DNA of 64,000 nucleotides, from the NCBI RefSeq assembly GCF_003628755.1, contig NZ_CP029256.1:47585-111584 (forward strand), read 5' to 3'. The translations under genes and the position numbers were made by a program. The notes below the pieces were generated by a model that did no database searches, was not told the DNA's origin, and worked only from the letters and a program-made list of their open reading frames with translations. This DNA is from Christensenella minuta. GTDB taxonomy: Bacteria; Bacillota; Clostridia; Christensenellales; Christensenellaceae. Within the stretch, counting starts at the first letter, position 1. Each line of letters begins with the position of its first letter. This document shows positions 35,747-45,361 of this stretch, in pieces.

Positions 35747-36991
35747 ATGGGAAGACGGGTAGTTGTAACGGGCCTCGGAATCCTTTCCCCAAACGGGAAC
35801 TCGGTCCAAGAGGCATGGGAAAACACAAAAAACGGCGTGAACGGCATCGGGCCGCTGACCAAGGCGGGCGCGGAAGGTCTGCCTGTTCATTTTGCGGGAG
35901 AGCTGAAGAACCTCGATGTGCTCGACCATCTGGAAAAGAAAGAGGCACGCCGCCTCGATGAGTATGCGCAGTTTGGCGTGATCGCGGGCGATCAGGCAAT
36001 GGCGGACGCGGGCTTTGAAATCGGCCAAGAGATTCCTTACGACCCGTACCGTTTTGGGGTTTTGGTCGGCAGCGGAATCGGTGGCCTCGATACGATGGAA
36101 AAGGAAGTAACCAAGCTCAACGAAAAGGGCTTTAAGCGCGTCAATCCGCTGCTCATTCCCATGATGATCGGCAACATGGCGTCCGGACAGCTTGCCATCA
36201 AACATAAGCTGCATGGATACAATACGACGATCACGACGGCCTGCGCATCGGGGACTCATTCCATCGGCGATGCATACAGGATGATCCGGGACGGCTACAT
36301 GGATGCGATGCTTGCGGGCGGCTCGGAGTCGCCGATCAAGATGCTGGCGATCTCGGGTTTTCTTGGCCTGCACGCGGTCACGACGACGGAAGAATTGGAC
36401 CGCGCCTCCATTCCGTTCGATGCGGAACGCAGCGGCTTTGTCATTGCGGAAGGGGCCGGCGTAATCGTATTGGAAGAATATGAAGCGGCAAAGAAGCGCG
36501 GCGCCCGTATTTATGCCGAAATCGGCGGATACGGCGCGACAAGCGACGCATACCATATGACGGCTCCGGAGCCATCCGGAGCGGCGCTTGCAAAAGCAAT
36601 GCAGTTTGCGCTGGATGAGGCCCATCTGAAACCGTCGGAAATTTCCTATATCAATGCGCATGGAACGTCGACGGAACTCAACGATAAGACAGAGACGATG
36701 TCGATCAAGAGCGTATTTGGAGAGGAAGCGTACAAGGTGGCGATTTCCTCTACAAAATCCATGACCGGCCATGCGCTCGGGGCAGTTGGCGGCATTGAAG
36801 CGGTATATACGGTCAAAGCGATAGAAGAGGGGTTTATCCCACCGACCATCAATTACAAGGTTCCCGATCCGGAATGTGACCTTGACTATACGCCAAACAC
36901 AGGCAGGAAGATGGATATCCAGGCTGCGCTTTCCGATTCGCTTGGCTTTGGCGGGCACAACGCAGTGCTTTTGTTCAAAAAAGCGGAATAA
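35747..36991 (+). CDS. fabF: 3-oxoacyl-ACP synthase II
   Basis: 414 residues; catalytic Cys in TACASGTHSIGDAY and histidines in NAHGTSTELND and KSMTGHALGAVGG. Elongating condensing enzyme. Normal length for the family. Confidence 0.96.
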   Translation: MGRRVVVTGLGILSPNGNSVQEAWENTKNGVNGIGPLTKAGAEGLPVHFAGELKNLDVLDHLEKKEARRLDEYAQFGVIAGDQAMADAGFEIGQEIPYDPYRFGVLVGSGIGGLDTMEKEVTKLNEKGFKRVNPLLIPMMIGNMASGQLAIKHKLHGYNTTITTACASGTHSIGDAYRMIRDGYMDAMLAGGSESPIKMLAISGFLGLHAVTTTEELDRASIPFDAERSGFVIAEGAGVIVLEEYEAAKKRGARIYAEIGGYGATSDAYHMTAPEPSGAALAKAMQFALDEAHLKPSEISYINAHGTSTELNDKTETMSIKSVFGEEAYKVAISSTKSMTGHALGAVGGIEAVYTVKAIEEGFIPPTINYKVPDPECDLDYTPNTGRKMDIQAALSDSLGFGGHNAVLLFKKAE

Positions 36992-37014
36992 ATGTTAGAT
37001 AGGAGATAGAAACA

Positions 37015-37491
37015 GTGGATTTAAAATCGATACTGGAATTGCTGAAGGCCGTGGACGAAACAAGCCTCAATAAATTTGAACTTGAAGACGGCGATTTCGC
37101 TGTAAAAATGGAACGCGGGACGGGTGAATCTAAAACAGTTTATGTGACGGCGCCCCCGCAGATTTCCGCACAGATCGGCTCCGCTCCGGTGGCCGCGCCT
37201 GCGGAAGCTCCGGCAGCGGCAGTTCCCGCCGCGCCTGCGGAGGAACCGGCGCCAGCGGCAAGCAAGGGCAAGGAGATCACTTCGCCCCTCGTAGGGGTAT
37301 TCCACAGCCTTTCCGAAGGGAAGGCCGTAAAGATCGGCGATAAGCTCAAAAAGGGCGATATCGTGTGCATGGTGGAAGCGATGAAGCTGATGAACGAGAT
37401 TACCATGCCCGAGGACGGCGAGATCACATGGGTCGCATGTGAAGAAGGCGGCAGCGTAGAATACGGGCAATTACTGTACAATTACGTGTAA
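37015..37491 (+). CDS. accB: Biotin carboxyl carrier protein of acetyl-CoA carboxylase
   Basis: 158 residues, GTG start at 37015 (AGGAGA). Ala/Pro-rich linker (about 55-88) then the biotinyl domain with the biotin lysine in EAMKLMNE. Confidence 0.95.
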   Translation: MDLKSILELLKAVDETSLNKFELEDGDFAVKMERGTGESKTVYVTAPPQISAQIGSAPVAAPAEAPAAAVPAAPAEEPAPAASKGKEITSPLVGVFHSLSEGKAVKIGDKLKKGDIVCMVEAMKLMNEITMPEDGEITWVACEEGGSVEYGQLLYNYV

Positions 37492-37533
37492 TAGTCCATA
37501 TAGTACAGCAGTTTTTTGCAAGAAGGAGCTTAT

Positions 37534-37968
37534 ATGGTTTTGAATCAGGAAGAAATCAAGCAAATTATTCCGCACCGCGATCCGTTCCTGTTTCTGGACG
37601 AGGTGCTTGAATGTGAAGTGGCAAAACGCACCAAAGCGGTGTGGCGCATCCGGGAAGACCTGTTTTGCTTCAGGGGGCATTTCCCCGGCAACCCGATCCT
37701 TCCAGGCGTGCTCATCACGGAAGCGCTCGCACAGGCAGGCGCGGTGGCGATTTTGCAGGATGAAAAATACAAAGGGCGCCTCGCGGTGTTCGGCGGGATC
37801 GACGGCGTGCGGTTCCGCGGCATGGTGAAGCCGGGCGACGACCTTGTTCTGGAAACGGAGATACTCCGCCTGTCTTCGATGGGCGGCAAGGGCAAGGTCC
37901 GGGCGGCGGTGGACGGAAAAACGGTGTGCGAGGGTGAAATCCTGTTTGTGCTTGTAAAACAGGATTAA
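37534..37968 (+). CDS. fabZ: 3-hydroxyacyl-ACP dehydratase
   Basis: 144 residues from ATG 37534 (AAGAAGGAG upstream). Hotdog fold with IIPHRDPFLFLDEV and the catalytic H/E pair in GHFPGNPILPGVLITEALAQ. Dehydrates 3-hydroxyacyl-ACP in the cycle. Confidence 0.95.
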   Translation: MVLNQEEIKQIIPHRDPFLFLDEVLECEVAKRTKAVWRIREDLFCFRGHFPGNPILPGVLITEALAQAGAVAILQDEKYKGRLAVFGGIDGVRFRGMVKPGDDLVLETEILRLSSMGGKGKVRAAVDGKTVCEGEILFVLVKQD

Positions 37969-38080
37969 GCGGACCGGGCCGGGGCTGCGGCGATGCCGCC
38001 TGCGGGCTGGTTTCCCGGGAGCGTATGAGGCAGTCTTCGGCCGACCTCTGCAGGCGCCGTATGTAAAGGAGAAACATTCG

Positions 38081-39430
38081 ATGATAAACAAGGTTTTAAT
38101 TGCTAATCGCGGCGAAATCGCCGTGCGTATCATACGCGCATGCCGCGAGATGGGGATAGAAACCGTTGCGGTATATTCGACAGCGGACGCAAATGCGCTC
38201 CATACGCAGCTTGCGGATGAAGCGCTGTGCATCGGTCCGCCTGCGCCCAAGGACAGCTACCTGAGCGCGTACAACATTTTATCCGCCGCAAGCATATCCG
38301 GCGCGGACGCCATCCATCCGGGTTATGGCTTCCTGTCGGAAAATTCAAAATTCGTACGCATGTGCAATAAGAGCAATGTCGTCTTTATCGGCCCGGACGC
38401 GGAAGCGATGGAAAAAATGGGCGATAAGCTGATGGCACGGAAGATCATGACCGAGGCAAAGGTCCCGATCATCCCCGGCTCGCTCGAGGCGCTCAAGAAC
38501 GCGAAGGATGCGAAGAAGATCGCGAAAAAGGTCGGCTATCCCGTCATGATAAAAGCCGCAAGCGGCGGCGGCGGGCGCGGCATCCGCAAGGTAGACCGTG
38601 AAGAAGATATCGAAGAGGCGATGAGCGCAGCCTATAAGGAAGCGCTGGGCGCGTTTGGAGACGGTACGCTGTATATGGAAAAGTGCATCATGGACGCGCG
38701 CCATATCGAGGTGCAGATCCTGTGCGACAATTACGGCGAGGCGGTCTATCTCTACGAGCGCGAGTGCTCCCTGCAAAGAAGAAACCAGAAGGTCATGGAG
38801 GAAGCGCCCAGCGTAGCGTTCGGCGCGGATAAACGAGCTGAGATCGGGCAGGCGGCTGTGCGCGCGGCAAAAGCGTCCGGTTATAAAAATGCGGGCACGA
38901 TCGAATTTTTATACGACGAAGCTTCCGGGAATTATTATTTCATGGAACTCAACGCGCGCGTGCAGGTCGAGCATCCGGTCACAGAGATGATTACTGGCAT
39001 CGACATTGTGCGCGAACAGATTCTGGTTGCAAACGGGGGCAAGCTTTCCTATACGCAGGAGGATATCCCGCTGATGGGGCACGCGATCGAATGCCGCATC
39101 AACGCGGAAGACCCGATGAAAAATTTCATGCCGTCCATCGGCACCATCGAAGCGCTTCACCTCCCGGGGGGGCCGGGCGTGCGCTTTGATACGGCAATGT
39201 ATACGGGGTACAAAATCCCGCCGACTTATGATAGTATGATAGGAAAGCTCATCGTCCACGCGCCGACGCGCGCGCGGGCTATGGCGAAAATGCGCGCCGC
39301 CCTGACGGAGCTCGTTGTGGACGGGGTGGAGACCAACGCGGACTTCCAGCTCGACCTCCTGAACAACGAGGACGTAATGGAGGGAAGGCTCGATACGGGT
39401 CTTGTCGGGCGCATTATGGAGGAAAAATAA
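38081..39430 (+). CDS. accC: Biotin carboxylase of acetyl-CoA carboxylase
   Basis: 449 residues; opening KVLIANRGEIAVRIIRACRE, ATP-grasp glycine loop AASGGGGRGIRKV, and RVQVEHPVTEMITGIDIV. Carboxylates the biotin on AccB. Preceded by AAAGGAG. Confidence 0.96.
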   Translation: MINKVLIANRGEIAVRIIRACREMGIETVAVYSTADANALHTQLADEALCIGPPAPKDSYLSAYNILSAASISGADAIHPGYGFLSENSKFVRMCNKSNVVFIGPDAEAMEKMGDKLMARKIMTEAKVPIIPGSLEALKNAKDAKKIAKKVGYPVMIKAASGGGGRGIRKVDREEDIEEAMSAAYKEALGAFGDGTLYMEKCIMDARHIEVQILCDNYGEAVYLYERECSLQRRNQKVMEEAPSVAFGADKRAEIGQAAVRAAKASGYKNAGTIEFLYDEASGNYYFMELNARVQVEHPVTEMITGIDIVREQILVANGGKLSYTQEDIPLMGHAIECRINAEDPMKNFMPSIGTIEALHLPGGPGVRFDTAMYTGYKIPPTYDSMIGKLIVHAPTRARAMAKMRAALTELVVDGVETNADFQLDLLNNEDVMEGRLDTGLVGRIMEEK

Positions 39431-39433
39431 CAG

Positions 39434-40348
39434 ATGGGTCTATTTTCTAAAAAGCGCAAGGACATCACCCTGCGCGTATACCGTACCAACCAGCAGGCCC
39501 AGATGCCTGCGGAGGAACCGGAAACGATACCGGAACCGTTGGTTGCGCACGATGAAGAACAAGTCGAGGGCATGTGGGAAAAATGTCCTGAATGCGGCAG
39601 CGTGATTTATACGGACGACCTCATTGCCAACCTTAACGTATGCACGAGCTGTAACTACCATTTCCGCCTGTCCGCCCGCCAGCGGATCATGTATACGGCG
39701 GACGAGGGAACGTTTGAGGAAAGCAATGAAAACCTTATCGGGACGAATCCGCTGGATTTCCCCGGGTACGACAGTAAGATTCGCAAGATCCGCGGCTATA
39801 CCAATGAAAAAGAAGCGGTCATTACCGGCAAATGCCGGATCGGCGGCGAACCGGCGGTTATTGCCGTCATGGACGGCTTTTTTATGATGGGTTCTATGGG
39901 CGCGGCGGTCGGCGAAAAAATTACCCTCGCTATTGAACAAGCCGCAGACGAAAAGCTGCCGTTCATTGCATTCACGGTATCCGGCGGCGCGCGCATGCAG
40001 GAAGGCCTCATATCCCTCATGCAAATGAGCAAGACGAGCGCGGCGCTCGGCAGGCTCGATGAAGCGGGGCTGCCGTATTTTGCCGTCCTTACCGACCCGA
40101 CTACGGGCGGCGTAACCGCAAGCTTTGCGATGCTTGGCGACGTGACGGTCGCTGAGCCAAGCGCGACCATCGGCTTTGCGGGACGGCGCGTGATCGAGCA
40201 GACGGTCAAACAAACGCTTCCGCCCACGTTCCAGACGGCGGAATTCCAGCTCGAAAAGGGTTTTGTGGATATGATCGTTCCGCGCGGGGAACTGAAGGAT
40301 ACGCTGGCAAGGCTTTTGAAACTACATAAAGGAGGCGGCGCGAAATGA
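39434..40348 (+). CDS. accD: Acetyl-CoA carboxylase carboxyltransferase beta subunit
   Basis: 304 residues. Zinc ribbon near residue 52 (CPECG...CTSCNYHF) and the crotonase-type core MGSMGAAVGEKI, VSGGARMQEG. Three nt after accC. Confidence 0.95.
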   Translation: MGLFSKKRKDITLRVYRTNQQAQMPAEEPETIPEPLVAHDEEQVEGMWEKCPECGSVIYTDDLIANLNVCTSCNYHFRLSARQRIMYTADEGTFEESNENLIGTNPLDFPGYDSKIRKIRGYTNEKEAVITGKCRIGGEPAVIAVMDGFFMMGSMGAAVGEKITLAIEQAADEKLPFIAFTVSGGARMQEGLISLMQMSKTSAALGRLDEAGLPYFAVLTDPTTGGVTASFAMLGDVTVAEPSATIGFAGRRVIEQTVKQTLPPTFQTAEFQLEKGFVDMIVPRGELKDTLARLLKLHKGGGAK

Positions 40349-41163
40349 GTGAGAAACGTTCGGCATGGGACATCGTACAGATAGCGCGCGATCCCAAAAG
40401 GATTACCTCCCAATACATCATCAACAATATTTTTACGGATTTCCTGGAAATGCACGGTGATAAGCTGTTTGCGGACGATGCGGCGGTTATCGGCGGAGTC
40501 GGTTTTTTGGAGGGGATTCCGGTCACAGTCATTGGGCAGGAAAAGGGCGTAGACCTTCGCGATAAGGTCAACCGCAATTTTGGCTGCTCTAACCCGGAAG
40601 GATACCGTAAATCCCTGCGGCTGATGCGGCAGGCGGAAAAATTTCACCGTCCGGTCATCTGCATTGTAGACACACAGGGCGCGTTCTGCGGGATCGGCGC
40701 GGAGGAACGCGGTGTGGCGGAATCCATCGCCCGCAACCTGATGGAGCTTTCACGGCTGAAAACGCCGGTTTTGAGTTTGTTTATCGGCGAAGGCGGAAGC
40801 GGCGGAGCGATCGCCCTGGCCGTGGCGGATAAGCGCGTGATGCTCGAAAACGCGCTGTATTCCATCCTTTCTCCCGAGGGCTTCTCCAGCATCCTGTGGA
40901 AGGATTCCTCGCGTGCGGCGGAGGCGGCAGAGCTGATGCGTATGACGGCCTCGGAGATCAGGGAAATGGGCCTTATAGACGATGTGCTTCCGGAACCGGA
41001 GGGCGGCGCGCAGGCGGGCGACGGCGGCGCGTTTGCGGGAGAAATCAAAAAATACCTTGTGAACAGCGTGAAAGAACTGATGGCGGAACCGCTCGAAACC
41101 CTGCTCGGGAAACGATATGCAAAGCTTCGGTCCTTTGGTCAGGATGCGGTCGTCGGAAAATAA
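40345..41163 (+). CDS. accA: Acetyl-CoA carboxylase carboxyltransferase alpha subunit
   Basis: 272 residues, ATGA overlap with accD. Motifs FGCSNPEGYRKSLRLM, IVDTQGAFCGIGAEERG, GEGGSGGAIALAV. Last gene of the fab/acc cluster, closed by a terminator. Confidence 0.95.
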   Translation: MSEKRSAWDIVQIARDPKRITSQYIINNIFTDFLEMHGDKLFADDAAVIGGVGFLEGIPVTVIGQEKGVDLRDKVNRNFGCSNPEGYRKSLRLMRQAEKFHRPVICIVDTQGAFCGIGAEERGVAESIARNLMELSRLKTPVLSLFIGEGGSGGAIALAVADKRVMLENALYSILSPEGFSSILWKDSSRAAEAAELMRMTASEIREMGLIDDVLPEPEGGAQAGDGGAFAGEIKKYLVNSVKELMAEPLETLLGKRYAKLRSFGQDAVVGK

Positions 41164-41175
41164 GCGGATATAAAG

Positions 41176-41205
41176 ACAGGAAGCGTATGCCTTCCTGTTT
41201 TTTTT
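41176..41205 (+). terminator. Terminator of the fab/acc cluster
   Basis: ACAGGAAG / CTTCCTGT stem with a 7-nt loop and T8. Confidence 0.9.
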
Positions 41206-41427
41206 GTGCAAAAACGGACTTATGGACTTCAGGCAGCCGGAACAGGCAGCTTTACGGGAAACCTTAATCCCGTCCATACCGCCTTTTGGCTCAGCTTCAT
41301 GCGCCGCGGCAATGAAGGCGCGCGTTGGAAGCGTCTGTAACCAGCGCGGAGGCGGAAAGCGGATAAAAAATTTTCAATTTTACAAAAAAACTGAAAAAAC
41401 TGAAAAAATGTATTGACAAGGATTAAA

Positions 41428-41439
41428 TTTAACGTTAAA
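41428..41439. promoter_or_regulatory. LacI-type operator A
   Basis: TTTAACGTTAAA, a perfect 12-bp palindrome with the central CG typical of LacI-family sites. It covers the end of the spacer and the -10 of the ABC operon promoter, so binding would block transcription. Confidence 0.75.
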
Positions 41440-41774
41440 CTTAAATCGAATACAAGATACCATTCAAACAGAACGTAGTTTACAAGAAATAATAAAATAA
41501 CAAACCTGTAATTCTAAACTGAAAAAATATTTGTGAAACCAAAAGTACGCGCGCGGCAAGCCAAACGGGTGCGCAAAGCGGGAAAAATACTTTTTTTGAT
41601 GCGGAAAACAGGAAAAGGAGGCCGGAAAACCGGTACCGCATATTACTTTTACAGCTCTGGCAACGGCAAAATATGCCGCGAGTCCAGCCGGAGCGCACTA
41701 TGACAGAAGCTTCCAGGCAAGAAAAAATGCACAAAAACCTTAATGAATCGAGGCGTATTTAATACCAAATTAAG

Positions 41775-41786
41775 TATAACGATAAA
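41775..41786. promoter_or_regulatory. LacI-type operator B
   Basis: TATAACGATAAA; it shares the 14-nt run TAACGATAAACTAA (41777-41790) with operator C. 34 nt upstream of the ATP-binding gene and 347 nt from operator A. Confidence 0.7.
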
Positions 41787-41820
41787 CTAAAGCTGTTTGA
41801 AGTCCTAAGAGGAGGGAAAG

Positions 41821-43296
41821 ATGAGTGTTTTAGAATTTAGGAACGTATCCAAATCGTTCCCGGGAGTAAAGGCGCTGAGCGATATCAGCTTTGCAGTAGA
41901 AAAGCAGGAGGTCCACGTCCTGATCGGTGAAAACGGTGCCGGGAAATCGACGCTGATTAAAATTTTGACCGGCGTAAACAGCGCAGACCCGGGAAGCGAA
42001 ATATGGATCGACGATAAAAGGGCGGAAATTAATTCCCCCGTGGATGCGCTGAGCCTTGGTATCGTTGCGATCTATCAGGATTTTTCCTTGTTTGACAACC
42101 TGAGCGTAGTGGAAAATATCGCGCTTGGACTGCAGGTAACACGGCAAAAAAAGGTGGTTGATTGGAAAGAAATGCGCAAAAAGGCGGAGCAGGCCATGAA
42201 GAAGGTGCGCCTGGAGGCGGACCCGGATGAATTGGTGGCAAATATTTCCGTTGCGAAGAAGCAGCTGGTGGCGATTGCCCGCGCCTTGGTCTACGATGTA
42301 AAAGTATTGATTATGGATGAACCGACCTCCTGTTTGTCCCAGGGAGAAGTGGAACAGCTGTTCGATATCGTGCGGGACTTGAAAGCAGACGGCGTCACGA
42401 TTATTTTTGTCAGCCATAAAATGGAAGAAATTTTCGAGATCGGCGATCAGATCACCGTTCTGCGGGACGGCCAGTATATCAAAACGGCGGCGAAGGGCAA
42501 CATTACGGTCGACGAACTGATCGAATTGATGGTGGGACGCAAGGTAACCTATGAAACTTATGAAAAGCGGAAAATGACGGAGCCTATCCTGCGGGTGGAG
42601 AACCTTTGCAAAAAGGCCAACTTCAAAGATATCAGCTTCGAACTGAATAAGGGAGAAATCCTTGGCGTGACGGGACTGGTCGGCGCCGGGCGGACAGAGA
42701 TGGTGCAGGCGATTTTTGGCCTCAACAGGCCCGATTCCGGCGCAATCTACCTGCACGGAAAAAAGATAACGGTCCATTCGCCCGTTGACGCAATCAAGCA
42801 TAAATTCGGCTATGTGCCTGAAAACCGCCTGACGGAAGGGCTGGTCCAGACGCAGAGCATCAAACGGAATTTAAACGTCGCGATCCTGGAAGAACTGAAA
42901 AACGGGATATTCCTGAGCAATACGGCGCGGAGTAAATCGGCTGCGAACTGGATGGAGAAATTGTCCATTAAGCCCGTCCTCCCCGATATGCCGGTGGGAA
43001 AGCTTTCCGGCGGAAACCAGCAGCGCGTGGTCATTGCAAAGTGGCTGGCGACAAATCCTGAAATACTGATTGTGGACGAACCGACGGCAGGGATCGATAT
43101 CGGGGCGAAAGAAGAGATACACCGTCTGCTCCGGGAACTGTCGGACGGAGGAATGAGTATTATTGTGGTGAGTTCGGAGCTGCCGGAAGTCATTTCCATT
43201 TGCGACAGGATACTGATTATGAAAAACGGAAAGATCGTAGCGGAGATGGGCGACGGGGCAACGCAGGAAGAAATACTCAATAAAGCGGTTCTATAG
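41821..43296 (+). CDS. Sugar ABC importer, ATP-binding protein (RbsA/LsrA type, two ATPase domains)
   Basis: 491 residues. Two fused ABC ATPase domains: Walker A GENGAGKST in the first half, degenerate loop GLVGAGRTE in the second, signature LSGGNQQRVVIAKWL and Walker B LIVDEPTAGID in the second, LIMDEPTSCLS in the first. This layout is that of CUT2 importers for monosaccharides (ribose, xylose, rhamnose, AI-2). Operates with the two permeases and the binding protein that follow. AAGAGGAGGG precedes the ATG. Confidence 0.94.
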   Translation: MSVLEFRNVSKSFPGVKALSDISFAVEKQEVHVLIGENGAGKSTLIKILTGVNSADPGSEIWIDDKRAEINSPVDALSLGIVAIYQDFSLFDNLSVVENIALGLQVTRQKKVVDWKEMRKKAEQAMKKVRLEADPDELVANISVAKKQLVAIARALVYDVKVLIMDEPTSCLSQGEVEQLFDIVRDLKADGVTIIFVSHKMEEIFEIGDQITVLRDGQYIKTAAKGNITVDELIELMVGRKVTYETYEKRKMTEPILRVENLCKKANFKDISFELNKGEILGVTGLVGAGRTEMVQAIFGLNRPDSGAIYLHGKKITVHSPVDAIKHKFGYVPENRLTEGLVQTQSIKRNLNVAILEELKNGIFLSNTARSKSAANWMEKLSIKPVLPDMPVGKLSGGNQQRVVIAKWLATNPEILIVDEPTAGIDIGAKEEIHRLLRELSDGGMSIIVVSSELPEVISICDRILIMKNGKIVAEMGDGATQEEILNKAVL

Positions 43297-43309
43297 TGGG
43301 GGAAGAAGC

Positions 43310-44317
43310 ATGGAAAGAGTGCGTAACTTATTCAGGAAAAAAGAAGCGGGGATCATTACGATATTCATCATTGTGATGATTGTCATCACAATCGGGAATA
43401 ACGCATTCCTCAATCCGGCCAATATCATGAACATATTGACCACCAATATCGTTATGGGGATTGCCGCGCTGGGAATGCTGCTCGTTATCATCACGGGTGG
43501 GATCGATGTGTCGATCGGCTGGGTTATCACGATCGTAACCGTTGTGATCGGCGAGTTTTCAACACAGGTGGGAGGAAACCTATTCGTCCTGATCCTGATC
43601 GCCTGCGCAACGGGCGCGGCGTTCGGGCTGGCAAACGGGATTTTGGTAGCCCACCTGAAATTACCGGCGATTGTGGCCACCCTGGGCACTATGAGCATCA
43701 TCAACGGCCTGGTGCTGCTCATAACGAATGGGAAATATATCCGGGAACTGCCGGATTACATCTCCGGTTTGGGCCAGCAGTATTTATTCAAGATCGAACT
43801 GGCGGAAGGAGGCTTTTACGGCTTCCCGGCGATCTGGCTGTTCTGGATCGGCGCAATCGCCCTGACATGGTTCGTACTGCGCCACACGCTGATCGGCCGC
43901 GGGATCTATGCGGTAGGCGGAAACATAGAGTCGGCGGAAAGGGTCGGCTATCGTCCCAAACGGGTATTGACGTTCGCATATGTTTACACCGGAATTATGG
44001 CAGGTCTTGCGGCCGTCGTCCACACGGGTATTGTAAGGATCGTCGATCCGCTTGCGTTCAAGGGCTTTGAAATGCAGGTCATCGCGGCGGTCGTCGTCGG
44101 CGGCGCGAACGTGCTCGGCGGCTACGGCACGGTGCTTGGAACGACGGTAGGCGTAATTTTCATGGGCGTGATTAACAACGGCATGGTGTTGATGCATATC
44201 CCGACATTTTATCAGAAAATCGCAGTTGGCCTGATTATTTTGATCGCTGTTTCGATTGATGTCGTGCAGCAGACCATGAAGGAACGCAGGATGGTCAAAG
44301 TCGACATCAAGGATTGA
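43310..44317 (+). CDS. Sugar ABC importer permease 1 (RbsC-like)
   Basis: 335 residues, about eight to nine helices. CUT2 permease features: GIAALGMLLVIITGGIDVSIG and AAVVVGGANVLGGYGTVLGT. Thirteen nt after the ATPase gene. Confidence 0.93.
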   Translation: MERVRNLFRKKEAGIITIFIIVMIVITIGNNAFLNPANIMNILTTNIVMGIAALGMLLVIITGGIDVSIGWVITIVTVVIGEFSTQVGGNLFVLILIACATGAAFGLANGILVAHLKLPAIVATLGTMSIINGLVLLITNGKYIRELPDYISGLGQQYLFKIELAEGGFYGFPAIWLFWIGAIALTWFVLRHTLIGRGIYAVGGNIESAERVGYRPKRVLTFAYVYTGIMAGLAAVVHTGIVRIVDPLAFKGFEMQVIAAVVVGGANVLGGYGTVLGTTVGVIFMGVINNGMVLMHIPTFYQKIAVGLIILIAVSIDVVQQTMKERRMVKVDIKD

Positions 44318-44330
44318 GGAGGAACAGGAA

Positions 44331-45317
44331 ATGAAAAAGTTAAAGGCAAAGTCGAGTGAAGTTTATGTGTTACTGGGGGTTTTGGCTGCGATCATCGTCC
44401 TGTTTGGGGCGGCGTCGGGCGGCGCGTTGTTCAGCGGCAACATTTTGCAGACCTTCGCGTTCCAGTTCCCCGAATTCGGGCTGCTCGCCCTTGGCATGAT
44501 GGTGGCGATCCTGACAGGCGGCATCAACATGTCCCTTGTGTCCACGGCCGCGCTGGCCGGGATCCTCGGGGCAATGGTGCTCTCCAATCCCGCGCTTGAT
44601 GAAGCGACGGCGATCACGATGGGAATTGCGGTGTGCGTAGGCAGCGCGTGCCTGATGGGGGCTTTGAACGGCGCGATCATCGCCTGCCTGAACGTGCCGC
44701 CGATGCTCGTTACGATCGGCACGATGACCCTGTTTGAAGGGATCAGCCTGAACCTGACGGAAGGCGGGGCGATCTCCGGTTTTCCGGAAACGTTTTTCCA
44801 GGTCGGCTCCGGCAGCGTGCTTGGAATCCCGATCCCGCTGCTGCTGTTCATTGCAATGGCGGTGCTGCTGTTCCTGCTGCTGGAGAAGACCCCCTGGGGA
44901 GAAAAGGTGTATATGCTGGGCAGCAACCCGAAGGTCACGCGCTATTCCGGCATTGATAATACGGCGGTGTTATTCAAGGTATATGTCCTGTCCGGGCTGA
45001 TGTGCGGCCTGGCTGCGCTGATTATGATCTCCCGGTATAATTCGGCCAAGGTGGATTACGGCGCGTCATACCTGCTCCAGACGGTGTCCGCAGTCGTGCT
45101 TGGCGGCACAAGCATCAGCGGCGGCTACGGAAAAGTGGCGGGTACGGTGATCGCCATCCTGGTGATCCAGATGATCACAACGGGCTTCAACCTTCTGGGA
45201 ATCAACAAGCTGTTCACCGATATCTGCGTGGGAGCTGTGCTCATTGCGGTGCTGGCGGCAAATTCGCTGAAAAGTTCTGGTAAATTGAATTTCTCAAAAA
45301 AGAGAAATCTTGCTTAA
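44331..45317 (+). CDS. Sugar ABC importer permease 2 (RbsC-like)
   Basis: 328 residues, paralogous to the preceding permease: LLALGMMVAILTGGINMSLVS and SAVVLGGTSISGGYGKVAGT. Two different permeases suggest a heterodimeric channel, as in Lsr or rhamnose importers. Thirteen nt after permease 1. Confidence 0.93.
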   Translation: MKKLKAKSSEVYVLLGVLAAIIVLFGAASGGALFSGNILQTFAFQFPEFGLLALGMMVAILTGGINMSLVSTAALAGILGAMVLSNPALDEATAITMGIAVCVGSACLMGALNGAIIACLNVPPMLVTIGTMTLFEGISLNLTEGGAISGFPETFFQVGSGSVLGIPIPLLLFIAMAVLLFLLLEKTPWGEKVYMLGSNPKVTRYSGIDNTAVLFKVYVLSGLMCGLAALIMISRYNSAKVDYGASYLLQTVSAVVLGGTSISGGYGKVAGTVIAILVIQMITTGFNLLGINKLFTDICVGAVLIAVLAANSLKSSGKLNFSKKRNLA

Positions 45318-45361
45318 TGGTATTCACCATAATAAAAGGGCAAAGAAACAAGGAGGTAAAA

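Larger units (their letters stand above)
41206..41820 (+). promoter_or_regulatory. 615-nt gene-free control region of the sugar ABC operon
   Basis: No supported gene. It contains a promoter TTGACA (41413-41418), 17 nt, TAAACT (41436-41441), overlapped by one operator (41428-41439), and a second operator at 41775-41786 shortly before the ATP-binding gene. The 335 nt between them are A-rich and include a possible stem ATGCGG (41599-41604) / CCGCAT (41636-41641) around an inner CCGG-AAAA-CCGG hairpin. Confidence 0.7.

Noticed and set aside
34979..36958. Minus-strand open frame of 659 codons
   Set aside because: Antisense shadow of fabG and fabF; no ribosome site and no known motif.
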